Assembly: GCA_045628945.1 (NCBI GenBank)
Contig: JAZQQG010000049.1
Coordinates: 60,380 to 124,379 of the forward strand
Direction of reading: 5' to 3'
DNA: 64,000 nt
From: RGIG4034 sp045628945
GTDB lineage: Bacteria > Bacillota > Clostridia > Lachnospirales > Lachnospiraceae
The notes beneath the pieces are model-generated. The model was given only the letters and a program-made list of their open reading frames with translations, searched no databases and was not told where the DNA came from. Both the position numbers and the translations under genes were made by a program. Shown here in pieces: positions 53,601 to 61,323 of this stretch (position 1 is the first letter of the stretch; each line of letters opens with the position of its first letter).

Positions 53601-53761
53601 AATGCCTCTGATTAAAGTATAACACATATCCTATCTCTGTCATACAGCGGATCTACAACTGGGCAGATGCTTGCATGTCAACTCCCGATGTGCTAAATAT
53701 AAGAATTGTGCACACGCATTGAGGAAGTTCGCCAACCGTCGCATCCAAAGGACCAATAAAA

Positions 53762-54340
53762 ATGAAAAGAACCGTACTGCATTGTTTTTCGCCATTATTG
53801 TTTTTTGCCCTGATGATTGTGGCATTCTTCTCGAATCGGAATCCATACGATGCCGACTCCTACGATCTGAGTCTCGGTAGTGCCAAATCATTAGCCGGAA
53901 CGACTATGATTATCTCGGTTTTTGCAGATGATATTCATTATTCCTGGGATTTTGATGAGTCGAATACCTCAGATACCAAAGAAGAGATTCGATCCTATTT
54001 AGGAATTGCAACGAATTATTTATCGAATGAAGCTGCAAAATATAATGTCAACGCACGCTTCATTTATGATTTTGACAAGCATCCGGATCTGGCTTATTAT
54101 GCTTCTTTCCCCGTAGATACCGTCGCTTCCGATAGCCTCTATGCCGAATCGTCTATGAATCATTTCATCTCAACACAGATTCCCATAGAACAACTAAGAA
54201 AAAAGTACAGAGCTGATAATATCGTCTATTTTATGTTTGTGAATACGGATGAATTCGTAACCTACGTGGAAACAAATATGCCAAATGATATTATGTTTTT
54301 CTGCAGCGACATCACCACCGGCGAGCAACATACATACTAA
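53762..54340 (+). CDS. Uncharacterised protein with N-terminal membrane anchor
   Basis: 192 residues. A signal/anchor helix (LLFFALMIVAFF, about 10-23) is followed by an extracellular domain with GTTMIISVFADDIHYSWDFDE, SYLGIATNYLSNEAAKYNVNARFIYDF and VYFMFVNTDEF. No catalytic motif is visible and it ends without a clear C-terminal domain. No good ribosome site is seen. The opposite-strand neighbours suggest it stands alone. Unknown function; may be truncated. Confidence 0.68.
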   Translation: MKRTVLHCFSPLLFFALMIVAFFSNRNPYDADSYDLSLGSAKSLAGTTMIISVFADDIHYSWDFDESNTSDTKEEIRSYLGIATNYLSNEAAKYNVNARFIYDFDKHPDLAYYASFPVDTVASDSLYAESSMNHFISTQIPIEQLRKKYRADNIVYFMFVNTDEFVTYVETNMPNDIMFFCSDITTGEQHTY

Positions 54341-54347
54341 GCTACTC

Positions 54348-55028
54348 TTACACATTCATCGTGAAGGTGCACTCCGGATACCCTGCGCAACCAAAAAACT
54401 CGCCAAATTTACCGTTTCTTAACCGCATAATATTTCCGCACTTCGGACATTTCTTCACTGCCTTGGCCGCTTCGGACGGGCATTCCATTTCCTTGCCCAG
54501 CCGTTCAAAGACCTGCTGATTCATCCGGCAATCGTTCAGTGCACGATGCGCACCATCCGGCGAAATACCATAATATCCCGCCAGTTCCGTTAGCTTATGC
54601 CCTGCAAGCTGTGGTAAATAAGCACGAGAAAGCTGAAGCGTATCCACATAATCATTGCCTATCGTCTTGCCCCAATAGCGCTCGGCATCACGGTAGAGGA
54701 ACTTCATATCAAAGGAATGGATATTATGTCCGACCAGCACCGCATCTCCCACAAATTCCAGGAAATCTGCAAGTGCGCGCTCAAACACCGGTGCGTTTGC
54801 CACCATATCATCATAGATTCCATTCACTTCGCTGGCCATGAACGGGATCGGCCGCTCCGGATTAACAAGCGTCGAAAACTCGGCCACCACTTTAGCGTCC
54901 ACAACCTTCACTGCCGAAATCTCTACCACCGCATCTTTTGCCGCCGAGATTCCCGTGGTCTCAAGGTCAAAAACGCAGTAGGAAGAAATGTAGGTATTCA
55001 GTTTTTTACCCCGTGTTGATGATAACAT
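54348..55028 (-). CDS. DnaQ-like 3'-5' exonuclease with topoisomerase-type zinc finger
   Basis: 226 residues. DEDDh motifs: FDLETTG (Asp21, Glu23), GHNIHSFDMKF (Asp107) and HRALND (His161, Asp166). A C-terminal four-Cys finger (Cys194, Cys197, Cys213, Cys220) resembles the topoisomerase I C4 type and binds nucleic acid. Cytoplasmic, likely trims DNA or RNA ends. The start has GAGGAAAA upstream. It follows the AlkZ-like gene by 24 bases. Confidence 0.9.
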   Translation of the reverse strand: MLSSTRGKKLNTYISSYCVFDLETTGISAAKDAVVEISAVKVVDAKVVAEFSTLVNPERPIPFMASEVNGIYDDMVANAPVFERALADFLEFVGDAVLVGHNIHSFDMKFLYRDAERYWGKTIGNDYVDTLQLSRAYLPQLAGHKLTELAGYYGISPDGAHRALNDCRMNQQVFERLGKEMECPSEAAKAVKKCPKCGNIMRLRNGKFGEFFGCAGYPECTFTMNV

Positions 55029-55052
55029 GCTTTTTTCCTCATTTCTTCTCCA

Positions 55053-55784
55053 TCACTTCAGCACCCGCACAATCTGCTTGTCGGTTGCCTCCGGATAGAT
55101 TTCATGCATATGCTCCACAATCTTCTGCCACGACGCTTCCGGTTTGCATCGATAACAAGCCGTCACCGTATCATACCCCCACAGATGCTCGGGTGCACAA
55201 TACACCGCAACATTCCAGCCGTACTCCTGCCCCTTCTTATTCCGACGTCGCTTGAAGTCAAAATTGCATAGATACAGCTGCATCATCAGCGCCGTAACAG
55301 CTCCATCAAAACCCTTCTCGCCATCTTTGCCAAACCCGGCCATCTCCTTAAGCTGATTGGATAGGATTTCCGAGTCCACCCGATCCCCAATGAAGTTCGT
55401 CATAATCTTTTTATGCTTAATCGGCGCCTTTCCATCCTCGAAAAGCGCGTCAAAATCATATCCGTCCCTGCGGTAGTTCGCGAATACCGGTAGCCATTCC
55501 ACCGAAATGAATCCGGCCTTCTTGTCAAAAAATTTTCCATAGGCCACTGTCCCACTCTTCGCAATGATCTCCCGCCATTTCCATGGATCCACTTTTGGAT
55601 CGTCGCACCACCAATACTCCGGAACCGTGTGCTCTTCCAACGAAAATCCGTCAATCTCGTTCTTAAAGAGCGGCAAAAAACCAACTCGATGAATATATGC
55701 AATTGCTTCCTCTACGGTATGAATACACTCGGGATGATTCCAATCCACGCCACGCATAATCCATGTGCCGTTTTCATTCGCCAT
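55053..55784 (-). CDS. AlkZ-related winged-helix protein
   Basis: 243 residues from the ATG at 55784 (CGAGG upstream); a GTG two codons earlier is less likely. The layout GFLPLFKNEIDGFSLEEH, YWWCDDPKVDPWKWREII, and KIVEHMHEIYPEATDKQI matches the AlkZ-related family, by recollection. AlkZ itself is a DNA glycosylase; related proteins lack clear catalysis and have unknown roles. It precedes the DnaQ-like gene by 24 bases, so a nucleic-acid role is plausible. Confidence 0.77.
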   Translation of the reverse strand: MANENGTWIMRGVDWNHPECIHTVEEAIAYIHRVGFLPLFKNEIDGFSLEEHTVPEYWWCDDPKVDPWKWREIIAKSGTVAYGKFFDKKAGFISVEWLPVFANYRRDGYDFDALFEDGKAPIKHKKIMTNFIGDRVDSEILSNQLKEMAGFGKDGEKGFDGAVTALMMQLYLCNFDFKRRRNKKGQEYGWNVAVYCAPEHLWGYDTVTACYRCKPEASWQKIVEHMHEIYPEATDKQIVRVLK

Positions 55785-55861
55785 ACGCACCTCGAAAAAA
55801 AGAAAATAGAACTAACCTCTGCTATTATACTCTTTTTTTGACCACAAATGTGAGCTTTTGA

Positions 55862-55909
55862 TGCAAAAAGGGAGTTCGGTATTTAACCCTACTCCCTTTC
55901 ATTGCATCG
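55862..55909. terminator. Hairpin terminator between convergent/adjacent genes
   Basis: AAAGGGAGT (55867-55875) pairs with ACTCCCTTT (55891-55899), flanked by TGCAA/TTGCA, giving an imperfect longer stem. A-rich and T-rich edges permit function in either direction. Confidence 0.65.
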
Positions 55910-55912
55910 ATC

Positions 55913-56249
55913 TTATTCCCTATCATAGATCTTCAGCCCTTGTTTGCACGCTACAATGTCTAGTCTCTTCCGTCCAACCAATAAATGTATGCACTCATTA
56001 TTATCAATAAAGTCTCGAGAACCCTTTTCGGCACTTTTCATCTCTAGAGTTGAGGTTTCGCTTTTAAGTTTCTTTTTTTAATTCCATCACTTCCAAAAAT
56101 TCCTTCCGGACTCGAACAAGTACCTTAAAAAGATCCATCTACTTATCCAGATACCACACCCGCAGATTATTTCTTTTACAGATTGCCCTTACCTCTTCAG
56201 ATGAGTTGATACCCAGGATGATGACAAATCGGCCGTACTCCAGCAAAAA
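55913..56249 (-). pseudogene. Decayed gene fragment, possible nuclease-like remnant
   Basis: Directly after the TAG of the 561-residue-frame gene, the same frame reads LLEYGRFVIILGINSSEEVRAICKRNN ... WYLDK to a TAG at 56139, then MDLFKVLVRVRKEFLEVMELKK. A one-base shift at a run of seven A restores KLKSETSTLEMKSAEKGSRDFI ... CKQGLKIYDRE to 55913. The VVIILGIN- and LVGRKRLDIVA-like strands suggest a broken restriction-like enzyme, but I cannot name it. Not functional as read. Confidence 0.6.
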
Positions 56250-57914
56250 CTACTTTTTACTACTTGCTTTAATTAAGTCAACAATGAATAATCGAATTGC
56301 TATTATTCTATCCAACGACATATAACCTGAATATTTATCACCGCCAGCCCCTTTAATCTCCCATACTTTCTTCTCTTTTCCAACAATATGAAAGTCTAGG
56401 AGATTGGCAAGAGTCTTATAATCTAAGTGTTTCAATATTGCGTCTAATATATTGTAATTAATTTCCAATTCAAATACTTGTTCTTTACCATAGAAGCCCA
56501 AAACAAGACCTTTCTCTTTTTCTATTTGAATCTTTATTTCTTTTTCATGGTTATATTCTGTTATCGTTATTGAACTTCCACCAGTTTTCTTGCTCTTATC
56601 AGCCAGCTTCGCATCTTGTTTTACTTCTTCATGAATCTGTTTGCTAAATTGTAAAAAGCGTTTCCATATACACTTTTGAAGACAATCCGTAAATGATTCA
56701 TCCAAATTATAATCCTGCACTAATTCATATGAGCGTCTTCCACATTTAGAGAAGGATCTCCAATACTTGATCGCATCAATTTCCTCCTCCGATAACTCAT
56801 TCAAACGATCAAACTGGGATTTCACAAAAGACTCAGCCAATTCGGACGCTTCACATATCTCTTTTGTTAATATGTAATCACTCGGAACAAGAAGTTCGTA
56901 TACTGCGTCTGGTAATTCATCCTTAATAAAGAATAATCCATAAAAATCAACAAGATCTCTAAAAACACCCATTTCCAAAAAGCGTCTGTCTAATTCATGC
57001 TCATATCTTTGCTCGAATTTAGAAGGACTTTGCAAATATAATCTCGGTTCAGGGACAATGGCCTCATTACAGAAAGGACACAATTTCTCTCCATATTCAA
57101 ATACGCTCATCCACTCAATGGGTTTCACATCTCCCATTTCATCAATTCTATTTCTATAATACTCAGGAACGCCAATGTGCTTTAACGCAACTTCTTTACT
57201 AGACATCGCAGAACTCTCATAATCCAGAAAATCTTCGCATAACTTAAGAACATTTTGCATTGGTTTGCGACAGCATTCGCAAAAAACAGGTGCCTCATTT
57301 TTAGAGTTTGTATATGCATCAAAGTGAATACCCCTGTGTGAAAATTTAAATGGAAGATCAAATGTATATGCTAAATCATTTAATCCCATCTCTTCGTTTT
57401 CTCCAAGTATACGGTACCCTATTCTTTGATGATTAAGATATATTCCACCTTCTTGAAGGATTCGTGTTACGCGATCAAAAATATCAAACATCGCAACCGC
57501 ATCAGGATATGGCTCTTGTTGTTGATCATATTTAGTATCCATGCCTGGACGTACGAAGTCGGTTCTAGGCACATTAAAAGCGCCAAAAGAAATCGTATTA
57601 TATGACAAACAATATAAAATGCCATCATTTGCCTCTTCGTCCGCATTTATAATTATTGGACTATCTCGAAAGAGAAGAAGATTATCACACCCCATGTTTC
57701 TTATTTTATTAACAGTATAAAAAGGTATGTGTCTTATATCAGATACCGGTTCATGAAAAAGTTTGAATTTGGAATATGTAGCATACTCATCATATCCTAT
57801 GTTATATGACCACCCCGAAATTGCTCTTCCATCCCTAATCGTCATCTCAGAATAATAAAAAATACCTGCGTTCTTTAATTCATCCCTTACTAATTCATCA
57901 ACAAGTGAACTCAT
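56250..57914 (-). CDS. Uncharacterised protein with two CxxC pairs
   Basis: 554 residues from the ATG at 57914 (GGAGGAAAT upstream). CECCRKP near 212-218 and CPFC near 281-284 may make a split zinc site. The rest is soluble, with YNTISFGAFNVPRT, FKFSHRGIHFDAYTN and a C-terminal EIKIQIEKEKGLVLGFYG beta segment. No family recognised. The end is a TAG followed in frame by the decayed fragment, so the natural C terminus may have been longer. A 33-codon gene precedes it with overlapping codons. Confidence 0.74.
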   Translation of the reverse strand: MSSLVDELVRDELKNAGIFYYSEMTIRDGRAISGWSYNIGYDEYATYSKFKLFHEPVSDIRHIPFYTVNKIRNMGCDNLLLFRDSPIIINADEEANDGILYCLSYNTISFGAFNVPRTDFVRPGMDTKYDQQQEPYPDAVAMFDIFDRVTRILQEGGIYLNHQRIGYRILGENEEMGLNDLAYTFDLPFKFSHRGIHFDAYTNSKNEAPVFCECCRKPMQNVLKLCEDFLDYESSAMSSKEVALKHIGVPEYYRNRIDEMGDVKPIEWMSVFEYGEKLCPFCNEAIVPEPRLYLQSPSKFEQRYEHELDRRFLEMGVFRDLVDFYGLFFIKDELPDAVYELLVPSDYILTKEICEASELAESFVKSQFDRLNELSEEEIDAIKYWRSFSKCGRRSYELVQDYNLDESFTDCLQKCIWKRFLQFSKQIHEEVKQDAKLADKSKKTGGSSITITEYNHEKEIKIQIEKEKGLVLGFYGKEQVFELEINYNILDAILKHLDYKTLANLLDFHIVGKEKKVWEIKGAGGDKYSGYMSLDRIIAIRLFIVDLIKASSKK

Positions 57915-57931
57915 ATTTCCTCCTAAGTACA

Positions 57932-58033
57932 TCATTTAGCTTCTATTAGTTCAGTAAACCAATCCCAATCTTGACTATTGGCTAACAAACCATCTACATA
58001 TTTTACTTCATCATTTCTCTTTTTATAACTCAT
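57932..58033 (-). CDS. Small 33-residue protein or leader peptide
   Basis: From the ATG at 58033 with AAAGGAAC upstream: charged start, then GLLANSQDWDWFTELIEAK. The stop lies 18 bases before the preferred start of the 56250 gene. It may be a real small protein or serve translational coupling. No homologue known to me. The rest of 58034-58179 shows no supported gene. Confidence 0.5.
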   Translation of the reverse strand: MSYKKRNDEVKYVDGLLANSQDWDWFTELIEAK

Positions 58034-58179
58034 ATCAATTGTTCCTTTCTGACACGCTTCTTCGCATTCAAGGAACAACTTTTCCACATAATTATTTTAA
58101 CATGGGTCTGCTTTGAAAGAATAGCGGAAAATTGTTGCATCCCGATGCGTAGAAGAACTTTTTAAATTACAGAGCCAAT

Positions 58180-58398
58180 TTATGAATACATATCTTCAAT
58201 GTATTGATTAATTACATCGATATTTACCAGACAAACGCCTTTAATTTTACGAACTGCATTTGCCTCCTTTGCAAGGTCCATAAAGCTGCGCTCGCCCATG
58301 GAAAAAAGCACTGCTCCTTCACCATAGCGCACATATTTCTTAACACCTGATGTTACTGTTAATTCTAATTTTGAAATCTCTCTTCTCTTGTTGCTCAT
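58180..58398 (-). CDS. DUF6462-like small protein of an integrated element
   Basis: 72 residues. VRYGEGAVLFSMGERSFMDLAKEANAVRKIKGVCLVNIDVINQYIE is the pattern of small helix-turn-helix-like proteins (DUF6462 type) found next to integrative elements in Clostridia; recollection, moderate. The start is six bases after the preceding stop. It probably helps control excision or transfer. The element's recombinase is absent here. Confidence 0.75.
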   Translation of the reverse strand: MSNKRREISKLELTVTSGVKKYVRYGEGAVLFSMGERSFMDLAKEANAVRKIKGVCLVNIDVINQYIEDMYS

Positions 58399-58403
58399 AA
58401 TAG

Positions 58404-59009
58404 TTATTCTCCTCTCTCATATCCAATCAATTTACAAACCAGTCTGTTTGCTTCAACCTTCTTGCGAAGCTGCTCCATCTCATCGAAATAGGCATCCCAC
58501 TCCTTTGATTTCCTAAACCATTCTCCTTCTTCTTTTCGCCACTGAAGTTCTTTACGATCCAGCTCCTGAATCCGGGCAGTCTGTTTTTCAATCTTCTTAT
58601 CTAGCTTTCTCTTTTCTGAGTTCCAAAGGTCGGTTCTTGTGTTCTGATAATCTTGCTGATTTTTGATTTCCAGCTGGAGCTTGTCTACCTTATCCTGTAG
58701 CTCTTTAAGTTCATAGCTTAAATATCCTCTTTCGCTATACTCAAAGATGTCATCAAGCTCCTCCATAAACAGCAGCATCCTATCCAGGTTCAGCGAACAC
58801 TTTCCCGAATCGAATTCTTCCTCCAATAAGGATTCCTCTTCGTATACTGCTCCATTGACGCATTGCCTAGCTGTCGACTCTGGCTTCTGCAGCTCCTCCA
58901 TCAGGTAAGCTTTCATCTCCTTCATGGATTTGGATCCAGTTCCCACATAGCGATATACATCTATGTAAGCAGCTAAATGTTTTAGGGTTTTCTTCAATTG
59001 CATTTTCAT
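58404..59009 (-). CDS. Coiled-coil protein, partner of the DUF6462-like gene
   Basis: 201 residues, largely helical. A long coiled coil runs from about 100 to 190 (LKELQDKVDKLQLEIKN, KRKLDKKIEKQTARIQELDR). A conserved N-terminal part may bind DNA. It starts with AAGGAGG-type spacing and is followed six bases later by the DUF6462-like gene, suggesting a small mobile-element operon. Function unknown. Confidence 0.68.
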   Translation of the reverse strand: MKMQLKKTLKHLAAYIDVYRYVGTGSKSMKEMKAYLMEELQKPESTARQCVNGAVYEEESLLEEEFDSGKCSLNLDRMLLFMEELDDIFEYSERGYLSYELKELQDKVDKLQLEIKNQQDYQNTRTDLWNSEKRKLDKKIEKQTARIQELDRKELQWRKEEGEWFRKSKEWDAYFDEMEQLRKKVEANRLVCKLIGYERGE

Positions 59010-59040
59010 TCCTCCTTTCTCTTGACCTTCTGTAATACAT

Positions 59041-59124
59041 TTGGGTTGAAAAAAACCGTATTACTAAATACAGGAAAAATTTTTCCCTTTCACTAGGTAC
59101 TTAGGGTCAAAAAAAGGTGATTAC
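59041..59124. repeat. Two direct repeats 60 bp apart upstream of the element operon
   Basis: TTGGGTTGAAAAAAACCGTA with TTAC at 59041, and TTAGGGTCAAAAAAAGGTGA with TTAC at 59101. The copies agree at about 18 of 24 positions and start exactly 60 bases apart. They lie just upstream (minus-strand sense) of the gene pair at 58180-59009 and may be operator or replication-type iterons. Confidence 0.55.
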
Positions 59125-59215
59125 AAAAAATCCAATGAAAAATTTGCAAAACGCATAAAAGCTGCGCTTGGGGTTACATGCGTTCCCTTGCCCGGGAAAC
59201 ACCTCTTCCGCAACA

Positions 59216-59248
59216 GAAAAAGAGTGGCAGACTCTCGTCCGCCACTCT
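59216..59248 (-). terminator. Hairpin terminator
   Basis: AGAGTGGC (59221-59228) pairs perfectly with GCCACTCT (59241-59248). A T-run follows on the minus strand. It lies in a gene-poor stretch, so the transcript it ends is probably from a decayed or small gene near 59.3 kb. Confidence 0.65.
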
Positions 59249-59548
59249 ATGACTTATTTTGTATTAAATTGTTTCTAATCCCAGTAAATATGAGCGTTGC
59301 AGGGTTTCTGCGCTATTTCATTCATTCCGGACGAGCCGTCCGGTACATGCATTTCCTACCTATGGGAAGCCTCTCCCTATTTCAGTTTATCTGAAGCTTG
59401 AAACCCAGTAAAATCAAGGCCTGTGAGGTTTCTGCGAAAAGTACGGGACTCCCATACCATTGTGGTCTTTTTCTTTAAGCAGGATACGCCTAAAGTTGCA
59501 TAGCAATTTACGCAGAGAACCACGCTTCTATGTCGACGTGCATAACAA
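59249..59548. other. Gene-poor stretch with palindrome and degenerate repeat
   Basis: About 300 bases with no gene I can support. It contains a perfect 7-bp palindrome CCGGACG-AGC-CGTCCGG (59327-59343). It also has two similar stretches at 59280 and 59404 (CCCAGTAAA...GGTTTCTGCG), which could be remains of an att-like or transposable element border. Confidence 0.45.
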
Positions 59549-60901
59549 CTATGAAAATGGTAATTCTTCTTCCCAAGGCAACTGAAATTCATCATCATCA
59601 AAATCTTGTAATATTTTTTCTGTAAATTTGAAATTAGAATATGCTTCATAGTTGAAATCTTCACCTAATAATTCTTTTGCTTTTCTAACAATTTCATTAT
59701 TATTGTATTCAGCCGCATTGCGTCGATATATCTGATCGTTACCATTAATAGCTGCGATTAATGCAATAAATTGGTCTCTAGTTAGCATATCCAAAATTGG
59801 TGAAATATAAATGGCATATTTATTATTCGCATTGTCAAAGGAAACACTTTTACTGAAATTCTCAATACAATAATCATGCCACATTCTTTGTAATCCTTCC
59901 GTTTCATATGCATTACTTATATAGGTAAAAGCCGCTTTATCTATATCCCCAAAAAAAGCTTCCTCTTTTAATTTTTTTAAATGTTCCTTTTTATTTAATG
60001 AAGTGAACCATGATATCATTTTTACGACTGGATCCTTGCTAATTTCTTTTTTTATTTGCATTTTAGTGTCGTCACTGAGCACAGAATATATATCAGGATA
60101 CCTTGATAGCACAACGCACAAATTTTTACATATTTCTTCATCAACTGGAATATTGGAATAAAATACGTCTTTTTTCATATTTTCCAAAATACTTACGCTA
60201 TCCTCATATAATACTTCCAAAACTCTTCTATTAAGCGAAAGATTCACTTTACAATCTTCATTTTCAGGCAAACAAAAACAGAATTTCCAGAATGCTCTAA
60301 AAGCTTTAATTTTCATTGGCTCTGACATCCTACTAATATATTTCGTTTTTATATACTTTTTAAATTCAGGAATCTCATTCTTATATACTTCTCGCTTGGA
60401 CGCAATATCCTCCGTCATCATATTCACAACATTTTTTGCAAAAACAGGCGGCTTAATTAAAATATTAATTAACACATTTTTTATATGAGCTATTGTTGTT
60501 TCTTTAGACGGTGTAATTAACTCATAATTTTCATTCAATGCTGGATGTGCAGAAAAATTTCTGTGGTCATATAAATGATTCAAATCTGTGTAACTTTGTA
60601 AATCTAACAATTCGGTTTCCTTATATATTCTATCAACTAATTCCTTTTCCCATTTAGATTTCGATACATTATTTAATGAAGACCTATTTTCTTCAATATC
60701 CTCCAAAATCTTTTTTGCAATTGTATCATCATACATATCCCTAAGTTCTTGAAGTTTAAATAACAAATCACAAATTGCTACTGCATATAACATTACAATG
60801 GCAGAACGATAATTCTCTATAGAATAATCCGCCATAACTCCTTTAAAATACTCTTTTGTCTTATTAAAATATATTAGTTCTTCTTCCTGTAGATTAACCA
60901 T
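59549..60901 (-). CDS. HEPN-like protein of the Nudix/helicase operon
   Basis: 450 residues from the ATG at 60901 (AGGAGA upstream within the previous stop; a TTG one codon earlier is possible). YDHRNFSAHP near residues 111-120 gives the Rx4H motif of HEPN ribonucleases (Arg114, His119). The first 50 residues (MLYAVAICDLLFKLQEL) form the usual first HEPN helices. The C-terminal 300 residues are helical and unassigned. It starts four bases after the Nudix gene ends, so all three genes form one operon. A toxic RNase effector of a defence system is plausible. Confidence 0.78.
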   Translation of the reverse strand: MVNLQEEELIYFNKTKEYFKGVMADYSIENYRSAIVMLYAVAICDLLFKLQELRDMYDDTIAKKILEDIEENRSSLNNVSKSKWEKELVDRIYKETELLDLQSYTDLNHLYDHRNFSAHPALNENYELITPSKETTIAHIKNVLINILIKPPVFAKNVVNMMTEDIASKREVYKNEIPEFKKYIKTKYISRMSEPMKIKAFRAFWKFCFCLPENEDCKVNLSLNRRVLEVLYEDSVSILENMKKDVFYSNIPVDEEICKNLCVVLSRYPDIYSVLSDDTKMQIKKEISKDPVVKMISWFTSLNKKEHLKKLKEEAFFGDIDKAAFTYISNAYETEGLQRMWHDYCIENFSKSVSFDNANNKYAIYISPILDMLTRDQFIALIAAINGNDQIYRRNAAEYNNNEIVRKAKELLGEDFNYEAYSNFKFTEKILQDFDDDEFQLPWEEELPFS

Positions 60902-60905
60902 CAAA

Positions 60906-61310
60906 TCACACCATCTCCTTCAGTATTATTTTTATCAATCCTTGATCAGCTGGTAACCAATCAACACTATCAATGGATTCTCTTGTTAGCCATTTTGCTG
61001 CTTCATGTTCTTTAAGCACCAAATTGCCCTTTACAATCTCACACCAAAAGCAATCCATTGACAGGTGAAATGTTGGATAATCATACTCTACCGTATCAAT
61101 CAGTTCTCCAACTGAAATCTCTGTATCAAGTTCCTCCATAATTTCTCTCTTGAGAGCTTCCTGCGGAGTTTCGCCTTCCTCAATTTTTCCGCCAGGGAAT
61201 TCCCATCCACCCTTGAAATCACCATATCCACGTTGAGTGGCAAAAATGATTGGTTCGCCGTTTTCATGTGTCGCTTTTATTACTGCAGCAACTACTCTTA
61301 CTATCTTCAT
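60906..61310 (-). CDS. Nudix hydrolase (MutT-like nucleoside triphosphate pyrophosphohydrolase)
   Basis: 134 residues from the ATG at 61310 (AAAGGGAT upstream); an ATG 21 bases earlier would overlap the helicase. A complete Nudix box runs GGKIEEGETPQEALKREIMEEL, preceded by GYGDFKGGWEFPGGK. It hydrolyses a phosphoanhydride in modified or canonical nucleotides; a defence-signal role is possible given the neighbours. It lies 13 bases after the helicase stop. Confidence 0.92.
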   Translation of the reverse strand: MKIVRVVAAVIKATHENGEPIIFATQRGYGDFKGGWEFPGGKIEEGETPQEALKREIMEELDTEISVGELIDTVEYDYPTFHLSMDCFWCEIVKGNLVLKEHEAAKWLTRESIDSVDWLPADQGLIKIILKEMV

Positions 61311-61323
61311 ATAAATCCCTTTC

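Noticed and set aside
32867..56252. Reassignment of TAG as a sense codon, suggested by the SDR and 56-kb stops
   Set aside because: Several intact genes end naturally in TAG (for example at 24114 and 26437), the 56-kb sequence has a frameshift as well, and no pyrrolysine genes are seen. Simple mutation explains the two cases.
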